The notes under the pieces: model-generated
Seen by the model: the letters and a program-made list of their open reading frames with translations, nothing else
The model's database searches: none
Told to the model about the DNA's origin: nothing
Translations under genes and position numbers: made by a program
Shown: positions 10,590 to 20,564 of the stretch, piece after piece
Numbering within the stretch: position 1 is the first letter of the stretch
Layout of the letters: each line of letters starts with the position of its first letter
Assembly (NCBI RefSeq): GCF_033473495.1
Contig: NC_088937.1
Span: 3,410,001 to 3,474,000 of the forward strand
Source: Cercospora beticola
Taxonomy: Eukaryota; Ascomycota; Dothideomycetes; Mycosphaerellales; Mycosphaerellaceae
Length of the DNA stretch: 64,000 nt
Reading direction: 5' to 3'

Positions 10590-10880
10590 AGCGGCCACGA
10601 TTCCAATCAGTCTTTTGCAAAGGCACTTCGATCCAACATAACTTTGGCTGTTCACATGGGAGCCCGCGACTCGAGCGGCACTTTTACAGCGTTGTTCGGA
10701 AGGCTCATCGCTTGGACAGCTCCGCCATGGCGCAGGCTTTTCCGAATCTTGTAAACTGGCCCCGGGAAGTTCCAGACCTTTCGTATGCGGTGGGAAAGGA
10801 TAGCTTCAGTAGCGTGGCTGTCGAACAAACTTGTACTCTCCATATTCCTGATAAATTCGTGCGGTTCCATCGGTGTCACT
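10590..10880. repeat. Degenerate repeat shared with 12.06-12.2 and 13.39-13.45 kb
   Basis: The segment with CCAATCAGTCTTTTGCAAAG and GGCACTTC matches GCCCAATAGTCTTTCGCGAG and GGCACTTC near 13405-13435. The segment 10679-10750 (AGCGTTGTTCGGAAGG, CAGCTCCGCCATGGCG) matches 12065-12130 (AGCGTTATGCGGAACG, CAGCTCCGTCGTGGCG). Copies differ at many bases. No gene is supported in it, although one minus frame (10879-10652) is open for 75 codons. Confidence 0.55.
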
Positions 10881-11025
10881 GTTGGCGTGGATCGTCCCAG
10901 AATCGACAGAATGCGCTTCTGAGCTATGGAGCAATACGTCCGTCATGTATGGTAGGTAGTTTTCTGTAGAGCTGCTCAAACAGGCGACGCCTCTGGGCAA
11001 GTGTGGTCTTCTCCCTAGTTGTGTA

Positions 11026-11880
11026 TCAGCTCAACGTGGATTGCGACAGCAGGAGTGGGACTGCACACCATGTGTCTGCACCGAGAAGATAGAACAAGCG
11101 AAACGTAGCCGTAAAGATTACGTCGCATGTGAGCTTCTGGGCTGTCGTGGATTCGTGCATAACATCAGTCTGGAGCTCGTGTCTCGTGCTCTCCTGACTA
11201 AACGGGGCGATAATTGTCTCGACGTCTGTACCGTCAATGTACCCGTGCAGATACGTGTAGAAGTGCGTAATGGCGCGCCGAATTTTGTCCAGATGGTAGA
11301 GGGCGTGGCGATCATGCTGCGTTGTTTCTGCGTTAGCTGACAGTTTAGGCTCGAGTGTTAACACTAGCTTTTCCGTCTTTTCTGCAAGTTTGAACTCCGT
11401 GTCCTTATGAACTGTCATCGCTTGAGACTCTTTGTCTTTCAATTCCTTGTTGTGGTATGTGTTCCTGGCAAACGGCAATCTCGAAGGCAGGCGAAGTGGG
11501 GTCTCTGTGACCGCTCGAATGGATTGACGCTGCGCGTCGAGTCCTACTTCGTGGGCTTTCGCAAATGTCGTGACTGGTGGTCGCTTGTGTTTCCATGGTC
11601 GTGCTGGAAGTACGCGGCTCGTCTTTATATATGCTTGCAGTGTCACCAGAGTGCTGCGCTGAAAGATATCCGCGAAGACTTCATTGGCTTGTGCCTGTTG
11701 CGCCGTGCTTTGTGACGATGCGCGAGATGCGCGCTGTCCAGTCCACGAGAGAGGCTATGCGCCGACATTGAAGTGTTGGAGGCGTCGTCAGGTGAACTCG
11801 AACGGTGTGGTTGGAAGAGGTCGTGGACTGTCGTCGAAATGCTGTCGCTAGAAAGATTGGCGCAGTGTCGCGTGGTCAAC
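11026..11880 (-). pseudogene. Frame-shifted remnant of an unrecognised gene
   Basis: Two minus-strand frames carry protein-like sequence and overlap. The upstream one (through 11879-11643) reads VYVWLEIDEVALADL and later TTVHDLFQPHRSSS. The downstream one, open from about 11754 to 11026, reads ANEVFADIFQRSTLVTLQAY, then KTEKLVLTLEPKLSANAE and ITHFYTYLHGYIDG. The long downstream frame has no ATG near its beginning, and I found no convincing intron that joins the two. A single indel around 11740-11760 would explain the switch. An unrecognised intron is the alternative. Degenerate repeats flank it on both sides, in keeping with decay. Confidence 0.35.
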
Positions 11881-12460
11881 AGCAGCCTTAAATCCGCAAG
11901 CGCAACTTCGTCGATCTCTAGCCAGACATAAACCTGACCCTGCCATGTGCCAGGGCCTCGCTCGCCAACAAGCCCTTAGCGAGAACCGGAGCCATGGCCA
12001 GTGGGAGTGCCTCTACTGAGTCGCAGCCTGAAGGTTGGTTCCAAGATTGCGCGACACCTTCATAGCGTTATGCGGAACGTTCGTTGCTAGAGCAGCTCCG
12101 TCGTGGCGGAAGCTCTCACAGATCTTGTTTCATACCTTCTGTATACGGTAGTAAAGCGTAGCTTCAGTTGCCGCAGTGTAAAAAGCACTCTTCACCGACG
12201 CCGCTGGCGGAAAGATGCGATGCAGGAATCAGCATCCTTGTCTGACGGCGGGCCCTCGTCCATGCTGGCTGCATCCGAGTACTTCAGGATCTCAATTGTC
12301 GGCGGCCTTTGTGCGTACTGCTGCCATTGTGAATGATAGTGGGAGGTGCGTGCGCTGTGTTTTGTCGTGGCGGATATCTGTTGCCGAAAGTGTGCGTGGG
12401 CAACACAGTGATGTCGTGGGGGTGTCTATCGTGCAAACTTTTGCAAATCCAAAGTCGTCT

Positions 12461-12966
12461 TCAGAAGGCAGTGGCGCTAGTGGCGCTAAACACGCTAAGT
12501 TGAAGTTGCACGTCTGCAGTCTCCGCAGCGCCAGTCATGTCAACCTCTGCGTATGCAGCGAGGAGATGGAGGCTGACGCCCGATGTCTGGACCTGGCCTT
12601 GCACCTTGATCTGGCCTGGCGTCCTTCCAGCCTTCAGAATCGTCTTGTCAACCAACTCGGCGTGCTCGTCCGGAAACGCTGGGAGAGTCGCAAAGTACTC
12701 TTCTATCTGCTTTTCGTCCATATTGCTCAGCTCTGCTTCGTCAGAGTGAATGTCGTCATACACCTCATGGTCGACTCGCTTGGTGTAATCTTTGAAACCG
12801 TCGTTGAGCACTGAGATTCAGTCAGTTGATGAGTAGGAGCCTTCGCGGGCTTCTGAAGAGCTGCAACGACCTCTTCGAGCATCTTGTTGATGTCCAACTC
12901 TTTGGTGCGCAGATGTTTTTGCGCAGCGGTCAGTTTTCTCTCCTTTCTGATGAGGCCGAACCGCAT
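12461..12966 (-). pseudogene. Truncated copy B of the ILKAGRTP pair
   Basis: An ATG at 12966 opens MRFGLIRKERKLTAAQ. After a likely acceptor (AACTGAC branch, AATCTCAG, near 12812) a second frame gives LNDGFKDYTKRVDHE, then DKTILKAGRTPGQIKVQ, clearly paralogous to 9541-10207. The middle third of copy A, including its acidic VDDDDN segment and coiled coil, is missing. No good 5' splice site is left to feed the acceptor, so the copy looks deleted internally. Upstream the NEVVIVTGQAHALDE segment is open here, where copy A has a TAG. The acidic C-terminal tail of copy A is absent too. I call it a probable pseudogene. Confidence 0.5.
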
Positions 12967-13254
12967 CTCGTCTAGTGCGTGTGCTTGTCCGGTCACAATC
13001 ACGACCTCGTTGCAAATTCGCAAATTCTCCACTGTCGCGTCTCTACCTCGCTGTACAGTTCATGTTTCTTCAAAATGCCGTCGTTAGGGGTGCTTCCATG
13101 CACATCTGACGAGCTTCACTCACTTCTCGGACGTATCGTGATGCTTGTCGGTGTGTGCGGTGTATTGCAAAGGCTGTCGCGACGCATGCATTGTGATTGC
13201 GGAGTCGCATTCCTGTTGATCACAGGGTCATGCGAACGAAGTTGCTCACCTGGG

Positions 13255-13385
13255 TCGGTAAGCAAGGGAAACCGCAAGTAAGCGAGCAACTACGGAAGTG
13301 AAGGAGCATGTGAAAAAGCATATGAAGAAGCATATGAGCAAGTCGAGTAAAGAGGTGAGAGAACAAGTGAGTGTACTTGCGAGCC
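13255..13385. repeat. AAGTGAG-like degenerate minisatellite, tract 2
   Basis: Imperfect plus-strand units such as GCAAGTAAGCGAGCAA, AAGCATATGAA and AACAAGTGAGTG repeat the pattern of tract 1 at 10425-10570. It lies on the 5' side of copy B (12461-12966). Confidence 0.68.
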
Positions 13386-13389
13386 AGCA

Positions 13390-14565
13390 TCCCAGGCGTC
13401 CGTGGCGCCCAATAGTCTTTCGCGAGGGCACTTCTCTCGCCCAACACAGACCTTGGCGCTGCCACCGGGCAGGGCTTCGCCTACAACAAGCCTCCGGAGC
13501 AAGGACAGAGCCAATGTCGGATTATTGCTAGAGGGATTGCTCCTCTTGAGTCGCGGCCGATGACTCAGTCCGACGAATGGTGATCATGGCGCTGTTTGCC
13601 CAAGATGCTTACTGGCACAGCGTTCGAAAGTTGTCGGCCGCGTCATGCTCTGTTACTGGCCGGTGAATGGCCCCTTCTCCATCGCTTCAATGATCTCATC
13701 TCTGTAGTTCTCGCTGGTTCATTCGACTTGTGACGTTCAAGCATCATGGCGCATGTGAGCTATAGTACCTTTGTATTGGAGGTGAGGCAGAAGTGTGTAC
13801 ATGGCGCTGTGGCTGGCTGAAAGCATGCGACTTGTCTGAGGGTATGGGCTGCTCCAAAATTGGGCGACACCTCCACTCGAGTATGCAAGGAAGCATACGA
13901 GTGTCTGGGCAGCGGCGGCCTGTTCCTGGCGCCGCCCGCTTTGGGATTCCCGTCCTTCACCAACACTTGGCTTCTGCTTGACTCGCTTGCGAGACCAGTG
14001 GGCGATGCTTGCTGACCGCATTTGTCCATTTCGCGCTGCATCCAGCGCATGACTGGAGCCACCCTGCAGCATGGCGGAACAGGAAGGCCACGCAATAGTC
14101 CGCCGAACGACAGTGGAGCGGAGAGTGCTGATCGGTCGGGCGCGAAGGATGCCTCCACGCGCTCGCCTACTGCCATCTCTCATCAGCCTCAAGGGCTACA
14201 TATGGGGCGCATCCTGACGCCCTCCTTGTGAGATGGAATATCTCACAGCCTCATCCTGTGCGACGTACAATAGAGTCACGCATACCCGCGCCATGGCGTC
14301 TATGTCCTGCTTGTACAGTCATATATTGAACAGGCGTCCCAGATTCAGCAACACTACCTCAAGCTTCTGTTCTCTAATCATTGCAGCTCCACACACAAGG
14401 AAATCGTGAAAGCTGATAGATTACACAAGGTCTTGGCAGATATCTGTATGAGCCCACGCCGGGGAACTTTCCGCGTGGTAGGCACATCGACACCTGCTTT
14501 CATTCCCGCCATAGGCTAGAAGCCCTGATCAGACAGCCTACTTGGATATACGGCACAAGTCAAAA
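13390..14565. other. Repeat remnants and promoter region, no supported gene
   Basis: The first part contains repeat remnants: 13485-13560 (ACAAGCCTCCGGAGCAAGGA, CTCTTGAGTCGCGGCC) matches 11960-12030 (ACAAGCCCTTAGCGAGAACC, CTACTGAGTCGCAGCC). Another weak remnant (CACGCAATAGTCCGCCGAAC) lies near 14091. Two minus frames of 138-151 codons cross 13737-14192, but they look like repeat sequence, not protein. The last 300 bp should be the promoter of the gene at 14566. Confidence 0.4.
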
Positions 14566-16299
14566 ATGGAGCATCGACACTCTGTCGCCGACCAGGCAGC
14601 AAGACACCAACCGAGAATGCCCAAGAAATTGATCATCTGTTGTGATGGAACCTGGATGGACAGAGACAACGGCTACAAGAATGGGAAACTTCAGAATCCT
14701 TCCAACGTGACGCGCATAGCACGAGCGATGATGTCCGAAGATGATGCCAAGCATCCTCAAATCGTCTACTATCAATCCGGTATTGGAACTGGCATTGGCC
14801 TATACGACCAGATGGTTGGAGGCGGCACTGGCTTAGGCCTGAGCGAAGCATTACGCGAAGCCTACGGGTTCCTGGGCACCAACTATTCCGAAGACGATCA
14901 TCTCAGCGGGCCTGATTCCATATTCCTGATCGGCTTTTCGCGTGGTGCTTTCACCGCTCGCAGTCTAGGCGGATTCATCACCGCAGTTGGCATCCTCACG
15001 AGGAAAGCCATGCCGTTCTTCTACGAATGTTTTCTTGATTGGGAGAATGTTGGCCGAGAAGGCTATGTGCCAAGATTCTTTGACGCTTATTGCGCTGCAC
15101 ACCCTGAGGACGAATTGGACCCGAGACTGAATCAGCCTGATCCAGCGATAGCAAGGTCTAAGAAGCCTCGTGCTATTGATGGATATATGGAACAGTACAA
15201 GAAGCACCTTCTTGCTCTCGGCCTTACACAAGACGCCAAAATCAAATGCATCGGAGTCTGGGATACAGTGGGAGCGCTCGGTATCCCGGTAAATCCTTTG
15301 ATACAACGGACCCTGGGGATGCCTGCTTTCATCAAGGAATATAGGTGGTACGACACAAGGCTGAACGACTCTGTGGAGAATGCTTTCCATGCGCTGGCTT
15401 TAGACGAACACCGATTCCCATTCTCGCCCGCAGTGTGGGAGCTTGATGAAGGAGGAAAGACTCGCATGAAGCAGGTATGGTTTCCGGGCGCACATTCGAA
15501 TGTTGGAGGCTCGTACGACGACTACGGAATCGCAAACATCACTCTGGCCTGGATGATGGACCAGTTGAGCGGCAATACACGCGATCCGAGCAAGAAGTTC
15601 GATCCTCTCGACTGGATCAAATTCGATGACGAGTTCATCGACTCATGTTTCCGCCAGACGAGCAACTACTACACCACAGCGAGAGCTGGCGACGATTACA
15701 AAGGTTGGGCAATGGGGAAAGTATACGATAGCAACACTTTCCCTCAAAGCCTTACTGGCGCCAAAGTGCGCACTCCTGGTCGTTACGAGAAGACGAATTA
15801 CGACACCGGCAAAGAGACCGGGCAGCCTCTTCAACACACCAACGAGTACATCCACTCCTCCGTACGAGCACGAATAGACCTTGCAGGCCGCGGCGTCGAA
15901 GCTCAAGTCTGGTATCAACGTATCATATCTATCATCTACCGCCTCATCACATTCTCCAAAGCCGCGAAGCTATACAACCCTCAACGCGCACGGGGGTGGA
16001 TCGCAGCAGGAGGCCCGCTGATAGGTTGGAATCTGATTGATGGCCATGCTTCACATGCCGAGCCTAACATGTCGATCGACATGTCACCTGGCGGAATAAA
16101 AGAAGTGCACTGGGAGTACAAGGGAAAGGGCGACAGTAGCGCGCAGAAGATGAAAGAGGACGTCTTTGCTGAGAGGGGATATGAAGAAAGATTGTTGTTG
16201 CATGATCAGGAAGTGGCGAACAAGATCATCTATTCTAATAATAAGTGGCAGTGGTTCAAGAAGCCGAAGCCGGCGTGGCATTTGTCGAAGACGTTTTGA
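14566..16299 (+). CDS. DUF2235 alpha/beta hydrolase (Tle1-like fold)
   Basis: This is an intronless 577-aa protein; the first ATG of the frame is at 14566. LIICCDGTWMDRDN opens the DUF2235 domain at about residue 20. The nucleophile elbow GFSRGAFTAR puts the Ser near residue 124. GVWDTVGALGIP (Asp near 233) and WFPGAHSNVGGSY (His near 310) give a plausible catalytic triad. DUF2235 is the domain of bacterial type VI lipase effectors of the Tle1 family and is common in fungi, where its substrate is mostly unknown. A phospholipase-like esterase role follows from the family, not from anything specific here. No signal peptide or membrane segment is seen, so it is probably cytosolic. The C-terminus is Lys-rich with no recognisable domain. 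Confidence 0.88.
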   Translation: MEHRHSVADQAARHQPRMPKKLIICCDGTWMDRDNGYKNGKLQNPSNVTRIARAMMSEDDAKHPQIVYYQSGIGTGIGLYDQMVGGGTGLGLSEALREAYGFLGTNYSEDDHLSGPDSIFLIGFSRGAFTARSLGGFITAVGILTRKAMPFFYECFLDWENVGREGYVPRFFDAYCAAHPEDELDPRLNQPDPAIARSKKPRAIDGYMEQYKKHLLALGLTQDAKIKCIGVWDTVGALGIPVNPLIQRTLGMPAFIKEYRWYDTRLNDSVENAFHALALDEHRFPFSPAVWELDEGGKTRMKQVWFPGAHSNVGGSYDDYGIANITLAWMMDQLSGNTRDPSKKFDPLDWIKFDDEFIDSCFRQTSNYYTTARAGDDYKGWAMGKVYDSNTFPQSLTGAKVRTPGRYEKTNYDTGKETGQPLQHTNEYIHSSVRARIDLAGRGVEAQVWYQRIISIIYRLITFSKAAKLYNPQRARGWIAAGGPLIGWNLIDGHASHAEPNMSIDMSPGGIKEVHWEYKGKGDSSAQKMKEDVFAERGYEERLLLHDQEVANKIIYSNNKWQWFKKPKPAWHLSKTF

Positions 16300-16567
16300 A
16301 GACATGACTGACTTGCATAGCGAAGCATAATTCATGCAGTACATCGTATCTAGCGACCAAAAGAAACTCAGCGAGAGTTGCCTTCCCATCACGCCCATCA
16401 AACGAAACTCGTCTCAGTCTTTGCTCATCCCCACAGTAATCGTACACCAATCTTCATCCTCATCGAGAGACATCAACACAAAAGCAAATCTGCCGCCCAA
16501 CCCAGCCTTCTATCCCAAAACGCCATGAATTAATCCACGTTGACCCTACATCGAAGTTTTCCTCCCC

Positions 16568-17435
16568 TCACACCCCGCCACCTCCCTCCCTCAACAACAT
16601 CGTCAACTTCATAACCTTCCACGAATACTGATGTAAATCCACCCTCAACCCCACAACCGCACTCCTCGTCCAAGCCTCATCCCCACCAATTCCACCACCA
16701 CCACCACCACATTCATACTCATCCACCATGCTGACAGTAGTACTCCTCGCCATTTCCAAGTACCCAACTAACCATTTCGCCATGGCTACAAGATTCTCTA
16801 ACAGTGAATCGATCCCTTTTCTGTAGGATTTGCAGGTTGTGGGACCGTAGGCTTCCATGTAGCGGAGGAGGTTGTCGAGGGTGGAGATTCCGTTGCGGAA
16901 GCGTTGGCGGGTGGTGTCGAAGAGGGTTGTGGTGGGGTTTTGGAAGGGGGTGGTGGGGGAGAGGGTTGGGTTTGTGAGGGGGAGGTTTTCGTTGTTGTTG
17001 GGGGTTTTGGTTGTTGAATCGTTTTCGGGGTATTTGGATGTCCATGTGGTATCGGTGGGTGAGGCGTTGTCGATTACGATGAGGGGAGAGTGGGTTTCGT
17101 CTGTTGGGGTGGGGACTTCGGAGGCGGAGATTGTGGTTGAGCAGGAGGCTGAGTGGCAGGAGTATTTTGATGGAGATGAGGTGACTGAGTCGGTACGTTG
17201 GTCGCTGGTAGGAGTTCGAGGGACTTTGGATGTTGAGGCGGATCTTTGGTGGCGGTCTTTGAATGTGGTTCGGAGAGGTGTCATGCTGAGGAGTGCATCG
17301 AGACGACTGGCAACTACTTGGTGTCAGCAACGTGAGCTTTCTGCGCATCCTGTCTGACTTGTGACATGTGCATTTGCCGACGCGGTCTGCTGCTATATGC
17401 CATATGAGTGGTCACATACCTCTATCGTTCGCCAT
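16568..17435 (-). CDS. Ser/Thr/Pro-rich hypothetical protein, two exons
   Basis: Exon 1 is only 16 nt (17435-17420, MANDR plus one base). A GTATGT donor and a CTGACACCAAGTAG acceptor bound a 106-nt intron, and exon 2 is 17313-16568. The spliced frame stays open, reading MANDRVASRLDALLSMTPLR, which supports the model; the total is about 254 aa. The first 110 residues are Ser/Thr/Pro-rich and probably disordered. The rest looks helical (GISTLDNLLRYMEAYG, LLENLVAMAKWLVGYLEMAR) and is interrupted by a Gly run coded by a CAC-like microsatellite. I do not recognise a family. It has no signal peptide. Confidence 0.5.
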
Positions 17436-18328
17436 GTTGTAGACTGGTGCCAACAGTATATTCTCGTTCGTATGCCACAACCAAAAGAGTACCAACGTGG
17501 AAAAAGACAATAAGAAGTACGACGGATACTATCAACCTTTGTCGAAGGTCGTAGGATGCCATGACCAGTGTCTGCTACCCGAAATCGGGTTGCACCTTGT
17601 CAGTCGCCGGCCGGGTTCCGCAAACACAATGCTCACTTTATCGGCAAGATAGCGAGAGGGAGAGAGACGTTTGCAGAGAGAGATTTGGATCCGTCTTTCT
17701 GGGAACATTCTTTTTGCCAGAATTCTGTAAGGCAAGTTTTACAAACCTCCAGACTTCGAAACTTGGAAGTTGGGAAGACATTTGGCAGCCGTTGTTTGAA
17801 AAAGTCAATAGACTCTGTGGACCGGGTGTCTTGACTCGAGTGGCTTCTGGACACGGCACACAAGACAGGTTGAAGACAGGAATAGATCGAGATGAACTTC
17901 TTGCTGCCATGATTTCCATCGCATCGCTGGCATATTCGAGGATAGAGTGGTGCGATTTTGTGGTCACGCACTCTTTCGTGACGCAACATGTTGCCTACGA
18001 CGTGGTCCTGCCGTGTGTTGGCATGCCCTCAATTGGTGAACAAATGTCTCCATCGTCATCGTCCGATCTTTCTCGATGCAGTTTGCAGCAACCACGCATG
18101 CCTGTCTTGCTTCTTGTCCAGTTGTGGTTTCAAGTTCGAGGACGCGGTGTTTCAGGAAAGTCAAGCTCACGGAAGGCACGGTAGAACTGTACTTCTCATT
18201 GCCAAGACCGGCAGATCGACCTTCTCTCGCGTCGTTCAAGTCATTACTCATGTCATCTATGTTACAATGTCTATACAAATACCGCCAGATCCGAGATATG
18301 CGGATTACGCTGGAACGCCGGAGATTTC
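17436..18328. other. Intergenic, no supported gene
   Basis: A plus frame of about 207 codons (17561-18184) is open but resembles no protein I know, and no intron links it to other exons. The stretch holds the promoter of the minus-strand gene starting at 17435 and the 3' flank of the transporter ending at 18329. Confidence 0.4.
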
Positions 18329-19921
18329 TTATGACTTCACGGCCATCGACTGGCCGCCGCTTTTCATGAAAGGACTTCGCTCCCGCAATTTCCTGCCTTG
18401 CCAGATGAAGAGCAAGGGAATTATGCTCAGTAACAGCGCGATAAAGCCCAGGAGGGAGCTCGCCCATTGGAAACCTAGATTGGTATACATGCTGGCTTCG
18501 GTCAGAGGAAGTGCTGCTGCAACGATTTGCTCGCCAACAACTACGGCAGCGATGGCAGAACCGGCATAATCTGACGCGGCATAGAGATCGACAACGTAGT
18601 CCGCAATGACGCAGACGACAATTTGGATGCCAAACCCAACCATTGTCAAACCTATCGCTGGAGCAATCCAAGGGATGTAGTCGAAGGACGTCCAAGCATA
18701 GACAAACATCCCACCTGTAATGCCCAAGAAGGAACCCAAAACACTGACATACAGTCGTGCTTCGGGGATTGGTTGACCGGGCTCTTCAGTATTCCTCTTA
18801 GCGGACTTCAGGTGCAGGCTGGTCCCGTAAATGGTGATGGGCCAGCCGAGGAGTTCTCCAATCACAACGGCGCCCTGGATGTAACCACACTGCCAAGAGT
18901 TCCAGCCGTAGAGCTCTTGGAATACTTGCTCGCTGGACTGCGTGAATGCGAAGACAAGGCCGAGCGCGAAAGCAGACCAGATGGTGCTTGCAAGGAGGAC
19001 AGGCTCTGTGGAAAGCAAGTACAACGGCCTCGTGACAGACTTGATGAGTCGTTGTCTGACTTGAAGTGCATGAGTCTCCTCAGCTGTGTATATCGGCTTC
19101 CCAGTTTCCTTGCGTATGCGCCGAGCTTCGTTGCCCAGAATGGTATGACCTCGCGTCTCCGGCAAGAAGATGAGATACACTGGAGCCATTGCGCCGTATA
19201 CGATCAGCTGAATGTAGAAGATCCAGCGCCAATTTCCAATGAATTGCATGACGGGAGAGAATATCACAGGTCCTGCTGTGTTACCAGTAACATAAAGCAA
19301 GATGTAGAGACCGACAGGAACGCTACGAGCTTCGTCGGTTTCCCACATGTCCGGAATGGCACTCGCTATCGTGTTGGCGAGCACAGCCACGCTGCCGCCA
19401 GCGATTATCCTCGTTACGATCAACGTGGCAAAATTCTGTGCAACTGCCTGCGGTATCATCATTGCTAGGAAGAGGCCATAGAAGGACAGATATGGACGTC
19501 TGACGCCAAAGTCCTCGAGCAAAGGTAAGAAGAGCACGAAGAAAGCGCCACCCATGTTCCAGCTGAACACCATCCAGTATGTATTGCTAAAAGTAGCACT
19601 GTCCTCGATGTTGAACTCAGTGCTGATCTCCTCAGCTGCTATGGTAATAGCCGTGCCATTGAGAGTAAGGATAAATGTGCCAAAGAGAGTGAGAGCAGCG
19701 GTCATCCATTTGCGAGTGCTACTCCAGTTGTATGGACTTCGTGGATCATCGGGGCCATTCCAGTCGAGTATTGTGGTTTCATCTTGTTTAGATTGTGGTG
19801 AGGTGATCTTGGAGCTAGCTGGACTCGTCTCGGGTTCCAGTTTCGGTGGATCAGTATGTGGTCCTAAAGTGCTGTCTGCCTGTTGCCACTTTCGGCCACG
19901 GCCTTCTTCGAGAGTGCTCAT
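18329..19921 (-). CDS. MFS transporter, DHA1-type (drug/polyamine-like)
   Basis: This is an intronless 530-aa protein from the ATG at 19921 (MSTLEEGRG). A further in-frame ATG at 19996 would add a 25-residue hydrophobic leader that is unlikely to be used. A hydrophilic N-terminus of about 60 residues ends in the family hallmark DWNGPDDPRSPYNWSSTRKW. About 12 membrane segments follow. DFGVRRPYLSFYGLF after TM2 is the loop motif, and YVTGNTAGPVIFSPV matches the antiporter motif C region of TM5. Relatives include yeast Tpo-type and Candida Flu1-type proton antiporters exporting polyamines or drugs at the plasma membrane. The substrate here cannot be told. It is divergent from the DUF4202 gene at 20565 over a 643-bp gap. 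Confidence 0.88.
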   Translation of the reverse strand: MSTLEEGRGRKWQQADSTLGPHTDPPKLEPETSPASSKITSPQSKQDETTILDWNGPDDPRSPYNWSSTRKWMTAALTLFGTFILTLNGTAITIAAEEISTEFNIEDSATFSNTYWMVFSWNMGGAFFVLFLPLLEDFGVRRPYLSFYGLFLAMMIPQAVAQNFATLIVTRIIAGGSVAVLANTIASAIPDMWETDEARSVPVGLYILLYVTGNTAGPVIFSPVMQFIGNWRWIFYIQLIVYGAMAPVYLIFLPETRGHTILGNEARRIRKETGKPIYTAEETHALQVRQRLIKSVTRPLYLLSTEPVLLASTIWSAFALGLVFAFTQSSEQVFQELYGWNSWQCGYIQGAVVIGELLGWPITIYGTSLHLKSAKRNTEEPGQPIPEARLYVSVLGSFLGITGGMFVYAWTSFDYIPWIAPAIGLTMVGFGIQIVVCVIADYVVDLYAASDYAGSAIAAVVVGEQIVAAALPLTEASMYTNLGFQWASSLLGFIALLLSIIPLLFIWQGRKLRERSPFMKSGGQSMAVKS

Positions 19922-20564
19922 GCTGAAGGAGAGTAAGGACAAGCACAGCGAAGCAAAGCAAAGACAACCCGGTCGTTTGTGACAAGAAAGATGCAAGCAA
20001 TGTGGAATGTACTTGGTACCATTAGCCCGAAGAAGGAGAAATTTTACGACGTATTAGCAAATGGAAGACCGCCAAAGCAAGCAGTCGATGGCGACGGGAA
20101 ATAGTGGAATCCTCAAACCATGTAGGCGTCTCCGGTCCCAAGACGCTAGTTTTGTTGCTTGTTCCATCACTTAATTCGCATTACCCACTCCGAACCAACA
20201 ATCGTATTGGTTGCATGGACTTTTTGTCGTCTTTCAGCGTGTGTTCTTCCGCTTTGAACCGGCTGAATGCAGATGCGCCATTGCACGCCGCGTGGTGATG
20301 AGTACATATCGAGAGCTTCATGCCAACGTTGGGCCTTCAGAAAAATGTCGTCTATGGTGACCTGACAATGATGCGGGTGATGCGGTTGAGAAGAAATCGG
20401 GACAGACGTCACCATCTTCCGTTCGCGGAGGTGGGTCGTCCGCCAAGTCCGTGCACATGCCAAGCTCCAATGGATAAGCGACGAACGATAAGCAGTTGAT
20501 GCTGCCAGTGCTTCACTGATACCGCATCTCATCTCGTGGTTCAACGAAGCAGACATAGCAGAAG
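19922..20564. promoter_or_regulatory. Shared divergent promoter, MFS transporter and DUF4202 gene
   Basis: This 643-bp gap separates two divergent ATGs (19921 minus, 20565 plus). No long frame is credible inside it. No TATA box or specific operator was identified. Confidence 0.5.

Noticed and set aside
13737..14192. Two overlapping minus frames of 138 and 151 codons
   Set aside because: Composition matches the degenerate repeats around them and neither has a homolog I can recall or a splice partner.
9541..14200. A transposon carrying the ILKAGRTP genes
   Set aside because: No terminal inverted or long terminal repeats, target-site duplication, transposase, integrase or reverse transcriptase was seen.
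14542..14565. Extension of the DUF2235 frame to a TTG
   Set aside because: A eukaryotic gene should use ATG; the first in-frame ATG is at 14566. The same reasoning moved the NADAR start to 26518 and the BTB-like start to 27223.
17561..18184. Plus frame of 207 codons
   Set aside because: Partly antisense to the 3' flank of the transporter, with no domain, signal or splice support.
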